From: Streptomyces lacrimifluminis
Lineage (GTDB): Bacteria > Actinomycetota > Actinomycetes > Streptomycetales > Streptomycetaceae
DNA length: 64,000 bases
Direction: 5' to 3'
Assembly: GCF_014646095.1 (NCBI RefSeq)
Contig: NZ_BMMU01000005.1
Span: 51,005 to 115,004 of the forward strand
Made by a program: the position numbers and the translations under genes. This document shows, piece after piece, positions 59,791 to 64,000 of this stretch (positions are counted from its first letter, which is position 1; every line of letters starts with the position of its first letter). The notes beneath the pieces were generated by a model. It was given only the letters and a program-made list of their open reading frames with translations, ran no database searches and was not told the DNA's origin.

Positions 59791-60737
59791 GCCGCCTCCA
59801 TCCAGATGTCGGCGAGGGACTCCTCCAGGTTGATCCGGGGCCGCCAGCCGAGCCGGTCGCGTGCGGTGCGCACATCGGCCTGCTGCCAGCTGCCGCAGCC
59901 GTCCGGGTACGGGTACGCGACCGGGGGTGCGTGGTCCGGATCGGTGCGGGGATGGCCGATGGACGCCCTGAGAGGGCCGGGCGGGCCGTCCAGTTCGTGC
60001 AGCGCGCCGCCGTATCCGGCCACGCGGGCGAGGACGGAGGCGGCGTCGCGCAGGCGCACGGCGCGGCCGGAGCCGATGTTGATGACGCCCTGCGCGGCCG
60101 AGAGCGAGGCGGCGTGCACGGCCCGCGCCACGTCCCGTACGTCGATGAAGTCGCGCTGCGCGCCCAGGCCGCCGAGCTTGAGCTCGCCGTCGCCGGACTG
60201 CATCGCGCGGCGCATCGCCTCGGCGAGACGGCCGAGCGGGGAGCCGGCGGGCGTACCGGGCCCGGCCGGTGAGAAGACGCGCAGGACGACGGCGTCGAGG
60301 CCGGAACCGAGAACCAGTTCGGTGGCGGCGAGCTTGCTGACGCCGTACGGCCCACCGGGCCGGGGGACGGCGTCCTCGGCCGTGGAGGAACCGGGCTGGC
60401 TGGGGCCGTACTCGGCGCCACAGCCGAGCTGGACCAGACGGGCGCCGCAGCCGCTGCGCCGCAGGGCCTCGCAGACGGTGGCGACGGCGACCGTGTTGTG
60501 GCGGGTGAGTTCGCGGGCGCCGCCACGCGTGGCGCCCGCACAGTTGACGACGACTCCGGGGTGGACGGCGTCGAAGAAGCGGGTGAGTGCGCCGGGGCTG
60601 CCGGACGCGAGGTCGAACCGGACGTCGGCGTCGTCGCCGCGGCCGAGGGCGGTGAGCTGCACGGCCGGGTCGGCGAGCAGTCGGTCGGCGACGAAGCGGC
60701 CCAGATAGCCGTTGGCTCCGATCAGCAGAACCCTCAT
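59778..60737 (-). CDS. NAD-dependent epimerase/dehydratase (nucleotide-sugar type)
   Basis: Extended SDR with LLIGANGYLGRFVADRL (dinucleotide site) and GPYGVSKLAATELV (active YxxxK). 319 residues. The catalytic Ser/Thr region is QLGCGAEYGPSQPG. The C-terminal substrate half is typical for UDP-sugar epimerases (DFIDVRDVARAVHAA). It sits between the membrane/glycosyltransferase pair and the spherulin-4 gene. The substrate may be a UDP-N-acetylhexosamine, by context only. Confidence 0.85.
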   Translation of the reverse strand: MRVLLIGANGYLGRFVADRLLADPAVQLTALGRGDDADVRFDLASGSPGALTRFFDAVHPGVVVNCAGATRGGARELTRHNTVAVATVCEALRRSGCGARLVQLGCGAEYGPSQPGSSTAEDAVPRPGGPYGVSKLAATELVLGSGLDAVVLRVFSPAGPGTPAGSPLGRLAEAMRRAMQSGDGELKLGGLGAQRDFIDVRDVARAVHAASLSAAQGVINIGSGRAVRLRDAASVLARVAGYGGALHELDGPPGPLRASIGHPRTDPDHAPPVAYPYPDGCGSWQQADVRTARDRLGWRPRINLEESLADIWMEAACRI

Positions 60738-60879
60738 CGGACGACTCCCTCGGCGGACTCTCCGGCTCCGGGTCGGGAGGTGATCATCGGTGTACTCCTT
60801 CGGGGGTTACGGTTTCGTTCGTGATGGAGGGCCGGGCGTCGCGGGTTCGGTCGCCTGCCGTGGTCGTTGGTCCGGGATG

Positions 60880-62190
60880 TCATCCGGCCTCATCCGGCAG
60901 CGCGTGAGCCGACGCCCTGGTCAGCGTGCGGGTGGCGTGGAGCAGGAGGACCAGGACGGCCACTCCGCAGGCCGCCGCCGGGATGCCCGCCGGACTCCAG
61001 GCGGCCACGACCGTCTCCACCGGGGTGGCCAGGAAGGCGCAGCCGGGGAGGTGGGACGCGAAGGCGGTGGCCAGGGCCGCTGCCTCCGTCGCGGCTGCCA
61101 CGCCGAGGACCACTGCCGGGGCGTGGGTGAAGCCGTGTGCCGTGAGGAGGCGGGCCAGGAGGAGCAGGGCGCCCAGCGTGACCGTCGTGGTGTAGGCGGC
61201 CGGTTCGTGCAGGACCGCCGCGGAGATCGCCACGAGCGCCGCAGACGCGCACAGGAACAGGGCGAACGCGCCCAGGAGGAGGGGTTTCACGGCTGCCGTG
61301 AAGTCCGCCAGGCCACGGCTGGCGCCGAGCTTGCGACGGGCTCCCGCCGCGAAGAGGTGGGCACACCAGGCCGCCGGCGCACAGGCCAGGGTGAGGGCCA
61401 GGACCGGGGCGGTGGACAGATCCCGGACGGCGGCCGGGAAGCCGTCGGAACCGCCCGTCAGCGCGGCGGTGAGCAGATCGTCGCCCAGGAGCGCGTACGC
61501 GAGGAGCCAGTAGGTCCACGCACGGGTGGAGCCCGGGGTGTGGCTCGGGTAGGTACCGGGGGGCGCCGGGTGGGACCTGGGGCCCAGCGGCCCCCGGCCC
61601 AGTGCCGCGCGTACGGCCAGGGCCACGGCCAGGGCGCCCAGCGTCGCCACGGCCAGCCGGACCCGGCCCTCGGTGAGGTGCAGGCCCGTCACCGTCGCCG
61701 CGCACAGGGCTCCCGGAAGAAGGGAGAGCAGGGCCCAGTCGGCCCGGACACGGGGTCCGGACGGCGGGGTGGGCCGCTGTGCCGTTTCCGCGTCCCGGGA
61801 GACCCGGGCGTACATCTCCTCGGCCAGGGAGAACACGTCCCGGTGGCGGAAACGGGCAGCCGTCCGGTCCGTCACGCCGTGGGCCTCCAGGCCGGCGGCG
61901 ATCTCCAGGGGGTCCACCGCTCGCACGCACAGCTCGCGGTGTCTGTGCATGAGCGCCTTCACGGGGTCTCCGGTACCCCGGCGCGCGGCACGGGCGGAGG
62001 GTGGGGCGGTCTGCGACCGGGTGTGCGTCGTCTCCGTGTCCCGTTCGTTCGTCTCCGTGCCCCGTTCGTTCGACTCCGTGTCCCGTACGTTCGACTCCGC
62101 GGCGCCCGTGAGCCACTCCTCCGAGTGTTCGTCCCAAGCTCCGGAGCTGTTCGGTGTCCCCGGGCGGTCCAGTTCTCCCAGCTCGCTCAT
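60880..62190 (-). CDS. Multi-pass membrane protein of the polysaccharide-like cluster
   Basis: 436 residues. The first 65 are polar, Glu/Thr/Arg-rich and include three 7-residue repeats (ESNVRDT, ESNERGT, ETNERDT). A helical cytoplasmic part follows (KALMHRHRELCVRAVDPLE), then eight to nine membrane segments from about residue 150. It is coupled to the glycosyltransferase by ATGA (start 62190). I do not recognise the family; position suggests an exporter or flippase partner of the glycosyltransferase (PelG-like by position only). Confidence 0.7.
   Translation of the reverse strand: MSELGELDRPGTPNSSGAWDEHSEEWLTGAAESNVRDTESNERGTETNERDTETTHTRSQTAPPSARAARRGTGDPVKALMHRHRELCVRAVDPLEIAAGLEAHGVTDRTAARFRHRDVFSLAEEMYARVSRDAETAQRPTPPSGPRVRADWALLSLLPGALCAATVTGLHLTEGRVRLAVATLGALAVALAVRAALGRGPLGPRSHPAPPGTYPSHTPGSTRAWTYWLLAYALLGDDLLTAALTGGSDGFPAAVRDLSTAPVLALTLACAPAAWCAHLFAAGARRKLGASRGLADFTAAVKPLLLGAFALFLCASAALVAISAAVLHEPAAYTTTVTLGALLLLARLLTAHGFTHAPAVVLGVAAATEAAALATAFASHLPGCAFLATPVETVVAAWSPAGIPAAACGVAVLVLLLHATRTLTRASAHALPDEAG
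62030..62092. repeat. 21-bp tandem repeat (3 copies)
   Basis: Three units, 62030-62050, 62051-62071 and 62072-62092, differ at a few bases. They encode seven-residue repeats in the membrane protein N-terminus, so length changes stay in frame. Confidence 0.85.
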
Positions 62191-63911
62191 CGCGCGCCCT
62201 CCCCGGCGGGTACGGGGGTCGCCTGTACCGGTGCGGAAGCGCGTCCTGTCGCCCAGCTGGGCCCGCCCCGGGCCACCACGCGTATGTCGGCATGCGTCCA
62301 GCGGCCGGGAACGTGGGCCTCCGCCGGGGCGGCGAACGGGAGCGGTTCGCCGGTGTCGTCGAGGACGACCCTGCGGACGGGGCAGCGCGAGACGACCTCC
62401 AGGTAAATGCCGCGAAATGCCTCGACGTTCTGCTCGACGGTGAACAGTTCGAGGGCACGGGCGCGTGCGGCGGCGCCCAGGCGTTCGCGGCGCGCCGGGT
62501 CGCGCACCAGCGCCACGCACGCCTCCGCGAGCGCCCGCGGATTGCGCGGGGGCACCACGAGCCCCGTTCCGCCGATGATCTCGACCACCGCGCCCACATC
62601 CGTCGACACGGTCGCCCGGCCGCAGAACATGGCCTCGACCAGGCTGATCGGGAAGCCCTCGACCACGCTCGACAGGACGACGACCGCGCCGGCCGCGTAC
62701 GCCTCCGCGAGCGTCGGTGCCTCCGGGCCGCCGATCTCCTCGAACGACACGGGGTTGTCGCCGACCGCGTGGATGCCCTCGGCCTCGTCGGGGAAGAGCT
62801 GCGCGGCGAGCGCCCGGCAGTGGCCGAGATACGCCTCGCTCTCGGTCCCCGTGGCCGCGCCGATGATGCGCAGACGGGTCTTCGGTTCCTCCTTGCGGAC
62901 CTCCGCGAAGGCGTGCAGGAGCGAGATCAGGTCCTTGGCGGGCTCGATGCGGCCGACCCAGATCAGCGTGTCGGGGTCCGCGGTCTCCGGCGACTCGCCC
63001 ACTTCCGCGAAGTGGGACGCGTCCATACCCGGGTACACGGTCCGCAGCTTCTCCCGGTCGGCCCCGCATCTCTCCTGCCAGCGGCGGGTGTGCGTGTTGC
63101 CGGGGGTGACGAGCGCGGCCCGCCGGTAGACCTCCGAGGCCAGCCCGCCGTGGAAGGCCGCGAGCAGGGACCGTACGGCCGGGGCGCTGTCGTCGGCGCC
63201 CGAGGCGAGGTAGTGGGCCCGCAGCGGGACCCCGTACTCGGTGACCAGCAGGGGTACGTCGGAGAAGTGGTGGGCGAGCAGTCCGGGGATCGCCGCGGGG
63301 CCGCCGGCCGCCGCATGGCAGAGGTCGACCGAGCCGAGTCCGTCGTCCTCGTACCAGTCGAGCGAGAGGGGGCGCAGAGCGCGTTCCAGGTGCGCGGCGA
63401 CGGTGAGCAGGTCCGGGACGCGCGCCTCGCGCGCCGCTCCCAGCGCGCCGGGCGCACGACAGGCGCGCTCCAGAGCACGGACGGCGGATTCGGAGCGGAG
63501 CGCTCCCACCAGACCGCCTTCGTCCCGGGCGAGTTCGGCGAGCCCGTACAGCGCGCTGCCGAAACGGTCCGCCTCAGCGGTGGACTGGTCCGGTCCGCCC
63601 GACGCACTCCCCGCGTCGGGGCCACCGCAGAGGGCCGAGGCCAACTCGCCGTAGGCCTCGGCGAATCGCCGTCGGGCACGGCGGCCGTAGACCACCCCGT
63701 CGTCCTCGGCCGTCCACAGTGGGGCGGTCCGGACCCGGTTGACCTGCGGCGGCAGTTCGATCCAGCCCTCGTCCTCCTGCCGCTCACTGCGGCTGAGCGC
63801 ATAGATGTCGAACTCGTGTCCGCCGAGCCCGCGCACGAGCCGGTCGCACCAGAGTCTGGCGTCACCGCTCACATACGGATAGCCACCCTCCGTCAGCAGT
63901 CCGATGCGCAC
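62187..63911 (-). CDS. GT4-family glycosyltransferase, PelF-like (DUF3492 N-terminus)
   Basis: The N-terminus IGLLTEGGYPYVSGDARLW and LVRGLGGHEFDIYAL has the pattern of PelF, the transferase of the Pel exopolysaccharide. The C-terminal GT4 half has IWVGRIEPAKDLISLLHAF, RLRIIGAATG and SVVEGFPISLVEAMFCGRA (the EGFP donor-binding motif). GTG 63911 is chosen over 63917 by spacing from GGGGGT. 574 residues. A Gly/Ser/Pro-rich insertion around residue 105 (GGPDAGSASGGPDQST) is unusual. Bases 63912-64000 upstream show nothing recognisable. Confidence 0.88.
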   Translation of the reverse strand: MRIGLLTEGGYPYVSGDARLWCDRLVRGLGGHEFDIYALSRSERQEDEGWIELPPQVNRVRTAPLWTAEDDGVVYGRRARRRFAEAYGELASALCGGPDAGSASGGPDQSTAEADRFGSALYGLAELARDEGGLVGALRSESAVRALERACRAPGALGAAREARVPDLLTVAAHLERALRPLSLDWYEDDGLGSVDLCHAAAGGPAAIPGLLAHHFSDVPLLVTEYGVPLRAHYLASGADDSAPAVRSLLAAFHGGLASEVYRRAALVTPGNTHTRRWQERCGADREKLRTVYPGMDASHFAEVGESPETADPDTLIWVGRIEPAKDLISLLHAFAEVRKEEPKTRLRIIGAATGTESEAYLGHCRALAAQLFPDEAEGIHAVGDNPVSFEEIGGPEAPTLAEAYAAGAVVVLSSVVEGFPISLVEAMFCGRATVSTDVGAVVEIIGGTGLVVPPRNPRALAEACVALVRDPARRERLGAAARARALELFTVEQNVEAFRGIYLEVVSRCPVRRVVLDDTGEPLPFAAPAEAHVPGRWTHADIRVVARGGPSWATGRASAPVQATPVPAGEGAR

Positions 63912-64000
63912 GAGCACACCCCCGATCTCCCGTATGGGGAGCCGCCGTTGACCCGGCGGCTCGCAGCGGGACGAACGTATGCGGACATGACGGTGGTGGG

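Noticed and set aside
1..64000. Mobile elements, prophage or integrated plasmid
   Set aside because: No transposase, integrase, phage structural gene, target duplication or tRNA-site attachment pair was seen; base composition is uniform.

Overview
The window is chromosomal DNA of a high-GC actinomycete, almost certainly a Streptomyces. The evidence is the very high third-position GC, frequent GTG starts, long hairpin terminators mostly without T-tracts, and genes typical of the genus: albaflavenone biosynthesis (eizS, cyp170A1), sigR-rsrA, wblC, mycoredoxin and adnAB. It looks like a core chromosome arm. I saw no insertion sequence, prophage, integrase or CRISPR array.

Layout. 1-1796: albaflavenone pair (P450 cut by the window edge, terpene synthase). 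2105-6947: peptide deformylase, a TPR protein and two coupled membrane HD-domain proteins, one with intact HD-GYP motifs and one degenerate. 7206-9717: a Roadblock/LC7 module with two divergent 121-aa paralogues, a DUF4388-like protein and a stretch of tiny overlapping ORFs. 9821-11040: the thiol-oxidative stress switch rsrA-sigR with its own sigma-R promoter. 11047-18456: housekeeping genes (alpha/beta hydrolase, SRAP/HMCES, M50-like protease, aroA, rsgA, a SugE/Gdx exporter with a possible guanidine riboswitch, a TetR regulator, hisN, a CBS protein). 18514-20886: two identical initiator tRNA genes flanking a Sel1/TPR-type protein.

20959-51474 is largely collinear with the Mycobacterium tuberculosis Rv3193c-Rv3202c neighbourhood as I remember it: UPF0182, PDZ-Lon protease, Zincin_2, ThiF-like, ABC1 kinase, WhiB7/WblC, UvrD2, mycoredoxin, NudC, AdnB, AdnA. 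Interspersed are a PPA1309-family protein, moaE, an SDR enzyme, a Nudix hydrolase, a TerD-AIM24 operon, a YgjP-type metallopeptidase, an M20 peptidase and an alkyltransferase-like protein. The block groups DNA repair, redox/thiol control and antibiotic stress response. 51660-57709: a very large multi-domain membrane protein and twin secreted lipoprotein peptidases. 57799-63911: moeZ, then a polysaccharide-like cluster (PelF-like glycosyltransferase, membrane protein, epimerase, spherulin-4 protein).

Regulatory highlights. The wblC leader carries a 107-codon upstream ORF with a strong ribosome site, a U-tract terminator and a competing helix, which is the architecture of ribosome-mediated attenuation. 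Two exact matches to the sigma-R promoter consensus (GGAAT-N18-GTT) precede sigR and the mycoredoxin gene. Start sites, domains and functional names come from reading motifs and from memory of families; no database search was run.
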